From NCBI RefSeq assembly GCF_023278565.1, contig NC_064678.1, positions 2,852,001 to 2,916,000 of the forward strand: a stretch of 64,000 nt of DNA, in the 5' to 3' direction. Shown here piece by piece: positions 34,968 through 45,593 of the stretch. The position numbers and the translations under genes are program-made. The notes below the pieces were generated by a model, which saw nothing but the letters and a program-made list of their open reading frames with translations, was not told the DNA's origin and did not search any database. Source of the DNA: Colletotrichum lupini (lineage: Eukaryota > Ascomycota > Sordariomycetes > Glomerellales > Glomerellaceae). Each line of letters starts with the position of its first letter. Position 1 is the first letter of the stretch.

Positions 34968-37277
34968 ATGGAGACATCAGAGTCAGCAGCACAAGCCGTT
35001 CCGGTCCTTAGCACTGGGAACGATGCCAAACGAGTATCGAAGAAGCGGTCGCTGGAAGACGTTGAGCAGGGAGATATGATGCCCAACGGATCACAATCTC
35101 ATCGGGCCTCATCGCATGAGCCCGAGGCCAAGCGAGCGAGAACGGAGCAAATCGGTCAATCAGTCGAGCAGGATGTGTCAATGGACTCGGAAGGCGCCGA
35201 TGAGGGCGAGCTGGAGGAAGACGGAGAGGTTCTACCTTCCGAACCCGAATCCGAAGACCAGAGGGTCGTCGCCGCAGAGAGTGGAGGAAACGCCGGATCT
35301 CGCACGCGTTCAAAGGTGTCTTCTTCGGGGGAAGAGTCAGATGCAGGCAGCAAACGGACGACCCGTTCAATGTCGGCGGCGGCGAGTGGCCCATCTCAAG
35401 TTGGATGGAATCAAGGCATCACGTCCCAGATCCGGACATCACTTGGAGGGCCCAAGACCAAGGCCGCACCGGTGCCGGCCAAGGTCTCTATTGCTGAGGA
35501 GGAAAGCGCGCCTGCTGCCACACCTGCATCCGATTCTCAAGAAGCGCCTGCACCGACCGAGGCAACCGAGCCAGCCCAACCTGCCCAACCGGCATCAAAG
35601 GAGCCCAAAATCTCTCGACAGCAGCGAAGAGCCGAAGCCGCCGCTCTCGAGAAAGAAAAGGCACAAAATGAAAAGAGTGCTTTCGTCTATGAGGGTATGA
35701 CTTTCTTCCAACCCAACAAGAAGACGCTTTTGCAACCAAAGGGAAACAACCTAGGCAGTGGAGTGTGGAGATCCAAGTTTAAGAGCTGGGCCCAGTCATT
35801 CATCAGCCGCAATAGCGAGCAGGAGCAGCTGCTCACGCCCGAAATTCTCGTCGCCGCTCTGCAGGACTACATTGCGCATCGGGCGCAGTGGAATAAGAAG
35901 AGGCAGTCCCCGGCCGCCACCACCGAGTCACGCAAGCCCGAAACGAGGACTGACATGGCCTCCATCCTGGCGTCGGCTGTGAAGAAGCCTACCCGCCAGC
36001 TAGGATCGGAAGAGTCGCCCCTGATCATCCACGACGACGAGGACGAGGTCGACGACGACATTCAAGAAGTATCACCTCCTTCCGGTGCCAGACGGGAGTC
36101 CAGCGATCAGCATTCGGCTACAACACCATCTCAAAACGACGTGGTGGAAGTGGTGGACGACGAGGACGAGGAGATGGAGGAAGAGCAAGGTGAACCTGGA
36201 CAGGCGATCATGACCGAGGAGGAGGACCTGGAGCAGCAGCGAAAGTACTTCCCTGGCCTGGCAGACACCGCCCAGATCTGCGTGTACTGCGCAACTCTCG
36301 GACACACCTCGATGGCTTGCCCCAACACTCGTTGCAAGTTCTGCGAACATACCGACCACTTTTCGTGGAACTGCCCTACACGCGAGAGGTGCACTAAGTG
36401 TCGCCAGCTCGGCCACGGCAAGACCCAGTGCAAGGAGAAGCTCATTCACCTGGATGAGGAGGGCATGGAGTGTGCCCTATGTGGCTCCCAGGCTCATCAG
36501 GAGAACGAGTGCGAGAGAGTCTGGCGGTCATACAAGCCTTTGAGGATGATCAAGAAGGTTAAGCCGTTCCCTGCCTTCTGCAGCTTTTGCGGAAACGAGA
36601 GCCACTACTCTTCCGATTGTCATCTGAACCGTGACAGACCGAAAAGCGAAACGTGGACGCTCAAGAACAGACACCTCTACGTCGACAAGAACGCAACCGA
36701 TGGCCCGATCAGCGACTTCGCTAGTCAGCCCCAGAACCCCAAGTTCGCCCCTCTCTCGATCAAGGGCTCTGCAGCCAAGCGAAACCACATCTTCTACCCC
36801 GATAGCGACGGGTCGGAGGAGGGCGAGTTCATCAGCCAGAAGGTGAAGCCGCGTGCTCCACTCGGCAACATCCAGATGTCGACCAACCTCCAGATCAACG
36901 CCGGCAACTTTGGACCACCACCGCAGACGCAGTCAAACGGGCGCGGTGGCCAGCAGCGAAATGGGTGGTCAGCGCAGCAGCCTCCCCTCCCTCCAGGACC
37001 TCCACCTCCAGGTCCGCCACCACAGGGCTCGTACTCGCGAATGTCTAGAAGCCACAACAACCAGTCGCGCCAGCCGGCGAACGGTCTGCCCCCCAAGCCC
37101 CCAGCACCGCAGTCGCAGCAACACGGGCGAGCAGGACCGAATCCGCCGAAGAAGCAGAGGACAAGGAACCATTCCGGAAACTCCAATGCGGGAGCCGCGC
37201 AGCAGCAGCAGAACGGTGGGGGCTCGGCGGCATCGCGCCGAAGGGGCAAGAACAAACGCGGTGGGAAGCAAGGATGA
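34968..37277 (+). CDS. Air1/Air2-like five-zinc-knuckle protein (TRAMP complex)
   Basis: A single exon encodes 769 residues. Residues about 1-430 are disordered, rich in S/E/A/P, with acidic runs (EEMEEEQGE and similar) and a basic KxxRR segment. Five CCHC knuckles (C-x2-C-x4-H-x4-C) lie at about 438-551: CVYCATLGHTSMAC, CKFCEHTDHFSWNC, CTKCRQLGHGKTQC, CALCGSQAHQENEC, CSFCGNESHYSSDC. Directly after knuckle 4 is VWRSY (518-522), matching the IWRxY linker motif that lets yeast Air1/Air2 contact the poly(A) polymerase Trf4. The five-knuckle order plus this motif support an Air-type RNA-binding subunit of the nuclear TRAMP complex, which marks RNAs for exosome decay. The tail (about 640-769) is Pro/Gln/Gly-rich and ends in basic RRRGKNKRGGKQG, perhaps a nuclear or RNA-binding tail. 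It is longer than yeast Air proteins because of its disordered ends. Confidence 0.88.
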   Translation: METSESAAQAVPVLSTGNDAKRVSKKRSLEDVEQGDMMPNGSQSHRASSHEPEAKRARTEQIGQSVEQDVSMDSEGADEGELEEDGEVLPSEPESEDQRVVAAESGGNAGSRTRSKVSSSGEESDAGSKRTTRSMSAAASGPSQVGWNQGITSQIRTSLGGPKTKAAPVPAKVSIAEEESAPAATPASDSQEAPAPTEATEPAQPAQPASKEPKISRQQRRAEAAALEKEKAQNEKSAFVYEGMTFFQPNKKTLLQPKGNNLGSGVWRSKFKSWAQSFISRNSEQEQLLTPEILVAALQDYIAHRAQWNKKRQSPAATTESRKPETRTDMASILASAVKKPTRQLGSEESPLIIHDDEDEVDDDIQEVSPPSGARRESSDQHSATTPSQNDVVEVVDDEDEEMEEEQGEPGQAIMTEEEDLEQQRKYFPGLADTAQICVYCATLGHTSMACPNTRCKFCEHTDHFSWNCPTRERCTKCRQLGHGKTQCKEKLIHLDEEGMECALCGSQAHQENECERVWRSYKPLRMIKKVKPFPAFCSFCGNESHYSSDCHLNRDRPKSETWTLKNRHLYVDKNATDGPISDFASQPQNPKFAPLSIKGSAAKRNHIFYPDSDGSEEGEFISQKVKPRAPLGNIQMSTNLQINAGNFGPPPQTQSNGRGGQQRNGWSAQQPPLPPGPPPPGPPPQGSYSRMSRSHNNQSRQPANGLPPKPPAPQSQQHGRAGPNPPKKQRTRNHSGNSNAGAAQQQQNGGGSAASRRRGKNKRGGKQG

Positions 37278-38345
37278 GCGTTTGGAATGATTGGCTGGCG
37301 CGCGACGCCGTTGGAAAAAGGGGCGTACAGTACGCTGGACGGGATGGATGGGTGTGTCGCGCGACCGCGAGCAAAGGTGGTGCGAAGTCACGGGAAGAGG
37401 CGAGGAACATCATGTACGACAAAAGTGTACGAGTTGCGACAAGAAAAACCTCGAAGCGAAATCGGAGGGAAGGAGACTCAGACAGCAGCGTGACGATGCG
37501 CGACGGAAATGCGCGACGACAGCCTTGCCTTTATGGTTGGGTGAACGACTATGGACGAAACTGGCGCGGCGAGGGCGGAAGGGGGGTGGTGGTTAGCTTT
37601 ACATTTTGCAAGCGGGAAGATGGAGTTGCGTCGGGCCAATCGTTGCGCATGCGCAAGTTGACGTGGACTGATTTCCTGCGCACAACAGTATTCCCTATCT
37701 CGGAAGTGGATCAGGGTCATTAGGTTGACCAGAAGCCGGGTGCGGGAGACAGACAGTAGGTGTTTTGGAGAGGACTCGGGATCAGTAGTTTTCTTAATGA
37801 ACCCCCCCGGTTATTCGCACAGAAAGCTGGTGGGTTAGAATTACTACTATTTTGCGTTTTATAAACTTTCGCCATCGGACCTGGTGTGTTTGACCGGCCT
37901 GTGGATGGATTTTACATCTGGATTTTGAATTTTTTTTCCCATCACTTGAAGACATGGATTTTGAGTAGCCGAGACCGAAAAGTCTCGTTCTGGGAAACTA
38001 ACAAGGGATCATGTCGATTTTTGACTCATTGCGAGATGCCACGACATTGGGAAATCATCCCTGGCTGGCCACTTTCGTGGCTGGGGGAAGAAAGATTGAA
38101 TCATTGACGGTGAAGAGGCCGTGTCGTCTAGACGATGCTAACCTGCTCTGTACCGCAAGTTGTTTCGGCATGGGATGGACATAGTCAAGGGTTGGAGGAA
38201 AGCGATAGGACAGTTTCCGCGCGGCTTGGGAGGGGGGGGGGGGGGGGGGGGGGGAAAAAAAAAAGGGGAAAAAAAGGAGAAGGGGGGGTTTTTTTTGTCC
38301 CGGGGGGGGGGTTTTTTTGTTTTGTTGTGTGGGGGGGGGGGGGGT

Positions 38346-38382
<37 letters not shown>

Positions 38383-41300
38383 GGTGTAAGAAGAAAAAGG
38401 GGAAAAAAAGAGGATATCGTGGTCTTCTTGTTCCCCGGGGGCGTGTCTATTTTGTTCGTTTTGATGTATGTCGGTGACTTGGTTGAACATGGACGGCGCT
38501 TAGGCTTGGTGTGTTAGTCACAATGTCGACCACGTCGTGGGCATTGCCTTGGTTTTTGCACCCTTGGGAAACGCTTGGGCTTCAATATAAAAAATTTGTC
38601 GTGGACTTGTTGTGTGGACGGACGAGGGTTTTTGACGATTTGTCGGTGTGTGTGCGTGTGTGGTGTGTAAGTGCGTCGTTGCGAACTTGCGGTGCGGTCA
38701 GTGTCTGGGGGCTGGGTTAAAGTTGTGGATATGATTTTTTCTTCTTCCTTTTGTTTGAATGTTTGGTTCGTGATGCATGGGTATTTTTTGATGCAGTGGT
38801 TTGGTGGATTTTCATAGTGGATATAAGACTAGGAGTTGGGAGACCGGGGATGTTGGGTAGGGGTTATTGGTCTTGGGAGGAAAACGTGGGTTGTGGGTTT
38901 TTGATGACGATGGCCTTGTCATTTGGGTATTTGGGCTCTCGAGTCTTGGGTCTTGGGTCTAAGGTCTTGGAAATGTGAGACCGGGGTGTGTTGACGATGG
39001 ACACCGTGGACCACAGGCCCTCATGGGTTTTGGGAAGAGAAGAGTTCTGTCGCAAAGTTGTGGGATATGTGTTTGGTTCACCGGCGTCGATGGACTCGTT
39101 TTGCGATGCTCCGGGACGGCGGGAATGACCAGGAGATGTGCATGACGTGGCTCCAAGGGCCTCTGCTGTCCCTGTCTCTCTTTTACCGCTGGGCTTGGCT
39201 GTACCCCTGGTCTGATGATGGATGTAGTACGGATAGACATGGGGAGTTTTGAAAGTTCTTGCGTTGAGAGAAAAAAAGCTTGTGGTTTGTCGGCCGGCAT
39301 GGCATATGGGATTGGTACTGGGTGTGCGGTTCAACGGTAATGAGACCGGTAGCGAAGGGAGGGTGTGGTTTTTTTGATAATGGGGACGATGCAGTCGTGA
39401 TGTGGACACCAGGTGACGATCAACCAGGGTCGATTTTTTATGGTCTCATGGGTTGTGGTTGTCGGTGTACGTACGGACGGAGTACTGGGGTTGCCTTTAA
39501 TTGTGGGTGATGGGTGAATGGGTGATGGTAGTCTCCAAGGGTTGTCTGTGACTGTGACGGACGGTGTGATGCAAAGTGCTGCGATGCATGGGAGTTGCAA
39601 AGGGGAAAGAACAAACGATGCGTTGAGAAGAGTCGAAGCTTCTCAGGGCGGGTTGTTTTGCTGTGCTGTGCTGTGTTGTCCGTTTTGGGGGGAGTATGTT
39701 GACTAAAGTACTAAGTTAGGTTGATGTACGGAGTATGCATACACGTAGACTTAGACTTAGACTTGAAGTTGACAAGAGAGATCATGGGACGGATTGTATG
39801 CAGGTCAGTGACATTTTGTGGCGGGAGTCTGAGAGATGCAGGAAGGGGACCCGGACCCTTGCGCTGTTGCTCAGACCAGACCGTTGACGCGGGCTTGGGA
39901 TCATGAGGGAGCTGTTTCGAAGAGACTCTACGTAATTAGTAAGGTGTCCCGAGTTCTTGAGCTTGAGTTGTGGTCTGCAGTCTGTGGTCTGTATCTTTGT
40001 TGTGGGTGGTGTTTCGACCTGTAGTCATGTCAGCCCCATTTTGTTCTATGGTAAAGAGGTCGATTTGGGGGAATGGTTGTGTGCTTCAATCTGGAGACAG
40101 CCGAGCCAATTCAAGAGTGCCTTGCCGGCCTGTGGACGAATTGCTGTGGAGTCGTTGGATACTGCATGAGCCATGAGCCACGAGAAGGCCGGCCGGGTGG
40201 CCGGGCTACGTCAACCTCCAACCTGGAATTGGAGTTTCGTGGGAAGCGTCTGGGAGAAGGAAAGGATGGGATGCGCCGGTTGATGTCCGAACCCGCAAAT
40301 GCGCAAACGAATTGTGGGGGTTTTGCATGGGTCGCCGAGTGGACAGACGAACCTTTTGGACGACGTCTCTCACCGCGTGGGATTCGTTCGGTTCTTTCAG
40401 TTGTTCCTAGGATAAAAGACTAAGGTGATTGGTCAGACTTCAAGCTGGCGACGGTTTCCCGTCTGATCCGCGGTTGATTCGCGGACGAGAGCATTTGCGC
40501 GACGGACCTCACTGGTCAATGGGCGAACGTATGCAGAATGCGGTGGATCGTTGAGAGAGAGAAGAGTCATAACTCTCATCCATCGGCCGTGGCATGCATG
40601 GGGGTGTGGTCGAGGGTAGGAGCGGACGACGACGCTAGGTACTGTATCCGCAGACGTACTGCAGCAGCGGAAGTGGACTATGCGCGGCAAGTCAACACCC
40701 TTGAACCTGCCTTGCCTATGCCTATGCTTCTGGCTTCTCTTGCAGTCTTGCTGACCTGGAACTTTGCCGTTCGTGCGTCCATGTCCGGAAAACCGTACAT
40801 TTGCCAAGGGGAGACTTACATGGGATAGACGAGGGGTTTTTGGCCACAGCCCTAGCCTCGCACGTCGTCGCCCTGTGTTTCGCGAAAATGGAGGTATGGC
40901 TGGCACAGCTGGCTGTTGGATGGATGGTGTGGCGTGGTGTACACTGTAAGGTAGGTTGCCAGCCGAGTGGTGATTAATGTCGTCTTTCACGGGCGAAGGC
41001 GGTGGTGGCATCTGGTCGACGGTTTCAAACAAGACTCAGATCATTATGCCACAATGCTGATCAGGTCACCAGAGGTCGGTTCTCCCATATCTCGCGGCCG
41101 AAAACGAGAGCGGGAAGGCTTCAACACCAAGCCTCAAGATCGAGACTGTGGACGAACCACGGCAAGAGGGGACCCTTCGTTCCTTTCGAAGTTGATGCAT
41201 CTTCCATGCTAGCGGGCTCCCCCCTCAGACTACCACGCTACCAGGCCAGGATAGATATATCGCCACGCGGAGGGGAAGCCGAAAACATTGAGTAAGAGGG

Positions 41301-43547
41301 CTCGAAGGAAACGCCGGACTCTCGAACACATCCTCCACCGTGCCCATGATCATCAAAAGATCCACCCGGCAGACAAGACACTGGGAAGCGAATCCACGGA
41401 ACCAAAAGGTCGTTCAGTCAGTCAAAGTGGAAACATCAGACGGGGGGGGATCTGCCTCTGTCAAATGCCACAGACACTGTCACACAGGTAGTGTAAAGGT
41501 AAGATAGTGTGTGGTCAGCGCTTAGACTTATAACACCCAGCACGAAACGACTGGTCGTCGACGATAGACGCGCTCCCGTAGCTCCCGTCCACCTCCCCAG
41601 GCACAGACGCGTACCTTTCGCGTCTCTGGCGAATCATAGCGAGGCTTGTCGTCGGCTGCATGACCAGCCTCCAGGGTTTGGGACCAATGGGGTGTCATGT
41701 TGACGGACGTTTGACGTGCCGGTGGAGTTTTTGACCTTAGAGAGTGGAGACATGGCCCGTGAGATCCAGATAGACTTAGAGTTTTTGGCGTGGGATAGAG
41801 TTCTTATCGATAGCGCTTCTCCCACAATAAGGTAAGGTAGCCTTTACCTTTTTGGCTTTTGCAGAGAAACGAAAGAAAAGACCACCCATGACATGCAAGC
41901 TCCTGCTGCTGCGCCCGGGGCTGGCTCGGACGATGGGGCCGGCGACTGGGAACCGGGAATGGGAACATCCAGTCATGGGTACGATAGTAACACCGGACAG
42001 GACAGGCCCAGAAAGCCACACAGATCAAAAAGACCACCAAGAGAACCAGCAGGTATCCTGCCATGACCTGCAAAGGCCCGCACCAGATAGACACAAGGCA
42101 GTCTCATCCTCGGGACGCTCTCAACCACTGGCACGACTTGAAACAAAGTCCTTGGCGGTCGGGGGATACCCTCAGAACTCAGGAGAGAGAGAGAGGGCTT
42201 CTGCTCTGCTTGCGTTTCTGCATTTCTCTGCAGAGCTAATGCAACTCCCTTGCCCTCATGGCCTCTCTTTGGACTCTTTTCTTACTAGAGGTACCAAGCC
42301 CAGATGGCATATTCGTCTCGTCTCCATCTCTCATCCTGCTACCTTGGACCAACGTGGTCGTCCCGCGCGAAGAGTGACAAACGCACAACCAATCACACGA
42401 CCGCAACACGTCGCCAACTCGCCATTTCTGGACACTCTTCCTACAAAACCTTGAACCGCATCGGGTGTGTGTGGTTGTGTTGGTGGTGGTGGTGTGGCAC
42501 GAGCTTTACACGCTTAGCACACGTCCCCCGAATCCACAACCGCAACCAGCATCCACGCCCACACCTTCTCTCGAATTCCCCATCTTTACCACAGTAGGGA
42601 CGTGTCTCCCATCCCGCGCGCCCGGGGTCCATGTCTCTCTCTTTCTGGTAAGTCCACAACGTCTCCATACTGCGTACACAACGACCGCGTGGAACCTCCA
42701 TGGGAACTGGTAAAAAAAGAGAGGCTACACTAGTCTTGCATATGCAGGTCTCGACAGAGGTGACTCACCCGCCAGTCGTTCCCACCGAGGAGCTACGGGA
42801 CGATGCGGCCAAGGGGTGGGTTTTTTTTGAGCGAGGGGAGGAGGCTGGCTCCGCCGGTTTACATTCAATCCTTTTTTTCGCATGTGTAGGTGTAGCTGTA
42901 GCTTAGGTGTATGGAGTACATTTTCAAACCTTGCTCGATGGGATATCCAGCAAAAAAAGACTGAAAATAGTGCGTGTGGTGCTCTCGCAATCAGTCCCCC
43001 CCATGTAAGTGAGAAGAGGGAGAGAGTATATTTGCCTCACCCTCCCACCACCCAGATTTCGTTTGGCCTGATTTTCGAGACCTGCTTTTCCTCCATCTTT
43101 CATTGTTTCCAATCTTGATATCCTCCCGTCTTCACTTGTTTCATAAGACGACGACGACAGCTCATACATATAACCTTGGCTTATATACCGAGGTATCATC
43201 CTAAACTGGTATTACTGTGAGAAAAGAGGTTGTGAATAACCTCATTGGCCCATTTGAAGAAAGAGAATCTGTTTCAGAAAAAGAAAAGAGAAGAAAGAAA
43301 GAAGACCGAGTCTTGATATACTCCCCATCATCCAGTCTCTCGAAAAGAATCGTACTGCTCGACCTACCTACCTCACCTTACCTGATACCCACCATACAAA
43401 TACTTTCGGTGTTGAACCAAAGTCCGGACTCCATTTGCTTTGGTATATCCCACAACCAACATCACACCTACCAACACCATCCACCAATATCGACTTGTCG
43501 AGTAACCAACACCCCCAGCCTGGAGTCCACAACGACATGAGAAGACA
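37278..43547. other. 6.3 kb gene-free region with poly-G and C-poor segment
   Basis: After the zinc-knuckle gene the sequence has no credible ORF for 6.3 kb. Bases 38231-38381 are dominated by G homopolymers. Bases about 38430-40080 are strongly G+T-rich and C-depleted on the + strand. From about 42400 to 43540 the + strand becomes C/T- and CA-rich, the expected promoter and leader of the F-box-like gene; TACCTACCT words occur near 43363. The longest - strand ORF (38864-39409) looks like a by-product of the base skew. Confidence 0.5.
38231..38381. repeat. Poly-G low-complexity tract
   Basis: G runs of 23 (38232-38254), 14 (38331-38344) and 36 (38346-38381) bases alternate with A and T homopolymers. 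This is far beyond anything else in the window and may be partly a sequencing or assembly artefact. Confidence 0.9.
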
Positions 43548-45593
43548 ATGGCCGCCCACCAGACCCCGTTCTACTGCCTCTGGCAGAAGGAACACGCCCA
43601 CCTAGGCGCCGCAGTCCTCGACCTCCTCCCAAAACGCGACATCGCCGCCCTCCGCCTCGCAAGCCCAGCCTGCTGCAACATCGCCACGAAACCCCTCTTC
43701 AAGCGCGTCCGCGTCACGTTCTCCGCAAACACCTTTACCAAGCAATCCCGCATCCAGGCCCTCGCCCGCGTAGGCCACCACATCGAACACCTCCACTTCC
43801 ACTTCGCCCACACGGACGCGACCTTCCTCCCGCCCCTGGTGCACCCGACCACCGGCCGCGAGATCTCCTTCCTCTACACCCCGCACACGAGCATGGCCTC
43901 CGTCCTCGCCAGGCCGAAATACGCAAACACGGAGCTCGGCGAGATCCTCACGCAGCAGTACCCGCCCCTCTTCCACGCCGCCACGAACGTCCCCAGCTTC
44001 ATCAACGCCCTGCGCTTCCTCACAAACATCCGCCACCTCACCATCCGCTGCCCGGGCCAGGACCCGCAGGAGCGCTACCGCCGCGACATTGTCGACTACG
44101 CCATCATGTCCCTCCGCATCGCCGTCGAGCGCGCGCCCCTCGAACGCCTCGAGAAGCTCTCCCTGTCCGGCATGCACCCCTCCTCCTTCAACTACCTCCG
44201 CCACGTCCCCGGCTTCGGCGCCGTTCCCTCCGCGGGCCGCCGCTGGAAGCAGATCCGCAAGCTCAACATCTCCGTCGAGGCCTGGGACTTTTACGGGCCC
44301 TCGCCGGGACTGGACCACCTCAAGATCATGGACGACTACATCCGCCAGTTTTCCGGCACCCTCGAGAAGCTTCACTTCACCTGGCTCGGCCCCAAGGGCC
44401 CTTGCCCCATCGCCCTCTCCGCGGACCCCCTTTTCGCGCCGCCCAAACACAGCAAGAAGCTCTTCGCGGAGGTGACGTCGCCCATGTCGCCCTTGCCGCC
44501 GGCGCCGGCCCGGAAGCCGATGCACTTCCCCCGCCTGCGGTACATGCAGGTCCGCAACGCCACCATGACGGCCGCCCAGCTCTCCGACCTGGTCGACGCG
44601 CACCAAAAGACAGTAAAGGAGTTCGACTTTGACAATGTCGTGCTCATCAACGGCGGCGACTGGGACGAGGCCCTCGCGCCGCTCATGGAGAAGAACCACC
44701 CATCATCATCGTCGTCGTCATCCGGCCATGGCCACGGCAGCGGTAGCGAAATCTGGTCCCAGCACTCGCGGAGCAACTCCGAGGCCGGTAGCTTGCACTC
44801 GGACCCGGAGCCATACCACGATGATGACCTACCATCGCCGTCCGCCGCGGCAGCCGCTGCCACTCGAGAACTACTCGACTTTGACCTCGGCAGCGAATTA
44901 TACGTTGACGAAGAACTATTCGATCCATATGACGGCCTCGACGAGGATCTGGCTTCAGACCTCGCGGCCGCGAAGGAGGCCAGCACCTCCTTCAGCACAG
45001 TACTAAAGAAGAAGCGTGTCCACCGGCGCAGAAAGCACCGCAAGGACGACGGCGACAAGAACAACAACAAGGAGAGTAGCAGCTCAAAGGAGAGCCCATC
45101 GCGGCACCACAGAAGCCGCAAACACAAACATCACAGGGAGCAACCATCCGTCCCAGAAGAGGACGACGTCTTCCGCCCTTCGACACCGGTGCCCATTATC
45201 ACGGCGCCGATTCAGGACATGTCCCCGCACCCGGTTCTGCTCCAGCCGGCTGTGTACGATCCGAACGCTAGTCGGCTTTCAGACCCGAACGATGGCATCT
45301 CTTCGGTGCAGCGCAACATTGAACAAGAGGAGGCGCACCGCTTGCTGGCCGAGGACGCGGCGATGCGGGTCAGCGCGCTCCGCAAGGCTAAGGCGGCGGT
45401 GCTGATGAAGCTCTCGAGGGAGTTTAACCACCGCAAGGGTTCGCCAGCACCAGCGGCGAACAAAGACAGCTGCGGACTGCAGATGCGGTTGAGAGAAGGG
45501 CTCTTTGGAAGGAGCTTCGTGAGCGTGCTACCAGACGATCGGTCCATGTCGAGCCAGTCGGCGCTGGTGCCGCTAATGTTTACGAGATCATGA
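43548..45593 (+). CDS. F-box-like protein of filamentous fungi
   Basis: A single exon encodes 681 residues. The N-terminal segment GAAVLDLLPKRDIAALRLAS followed by PACCNIATKPLFKRV has the spacing of an F-box-like domain (L-P-x-x-D-x-x-x-L-R-L-x-x). A long leucine-patterned region to about residue 380 (HIEHLHFHF, NIRHLTIRC, RLEKLSLSGM, LEKLHFTWL, FPRLRYMQVRNA) suggests degenerate leucine-rich-type repeats. The rest is low complexity: a Ser run near 385-392, acidic stretches, a Lys/Arg/His-rich block (KKRVHRRRKHRKDD) and a second one near 510-535. Family knowledge: such proteins recruit substrates to SCF ubiquitin ligases, but no target can be inferred, and Skp1 binding is unproven. Codon third positions are strongly C/G in the first two thirds, which creates a long antisense ORF shadow. 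The ATG is preceded by GAAGACA, an acceptable context. Confidence 0.72.
   Translation: MAAHQTPFYCLWQKEHAHLGAAVLDLLPKRDIAALRLASPACCNIATKPLFKRVRVTFSANTFTKQSRIQALARVGHHIEHLHFHFAHTDATFLPPLVHPTTGREISFLYTPHTSMASVLARPKYANTELGEILTQQYPPLFHAATNVPSFINALRFLTNIRHLTIRCPGQDPQERYRRDIVDYAIMSLRIAVERAPLERLEKLSLSGMHPSSFNYLRHVPGFGAVPSAGRRWKQIRKLNISVEAWDFYGPSPGLDHLKIMDDYIRQFSGTLEKLHFTWLGPKGPCPIALSADPLFAPPKHSKKLFAEVTSPMSPLPPAPARKPMHFPRLRYMQVRNATMTAAQLSDLVDAHQKTVKEFDFDNVVLINGGDWDEALAPLMEKNHPSSSSSSSGHGHGSGSEIWSQHSRSNSEAGSLHSDPEPYHDDDLPSPSAAAAAATRELLDFDLGSELYVDEELFDPYDGLDEDLASDLAAAKEASTSFSTVLKKKRVHRRRKHRKDDGDKNNNKESSSSKESPSRHHRSRKHKHHREQPSVPEEDDVFRPSTPVPIITAPIQDMSPHPVLLQPAVYDPNASRLSDPNDGISSVQRNIEQEEAHRLLAEDAAMRVSALRKAKAAVLMKLSREFNHRKGSPAPAANKDSCGLQMRLREGLFGRSFVSVLPDDRSMSSQSALVPLMFTRS

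Noticed and set aside
38864..39409. 181-codon - strand open frame
   Set aside because: It lies in the C-depleted region, where the opposite strand lacks stops by composition; low-complexity T/P/S/H content without domain.
43602..44699. 365-codon - strand open frame opposite the F-box-like gene
   Set aside because: High G/C at third codon positions of the + strand gene removes antisense stops; the product has no family features.
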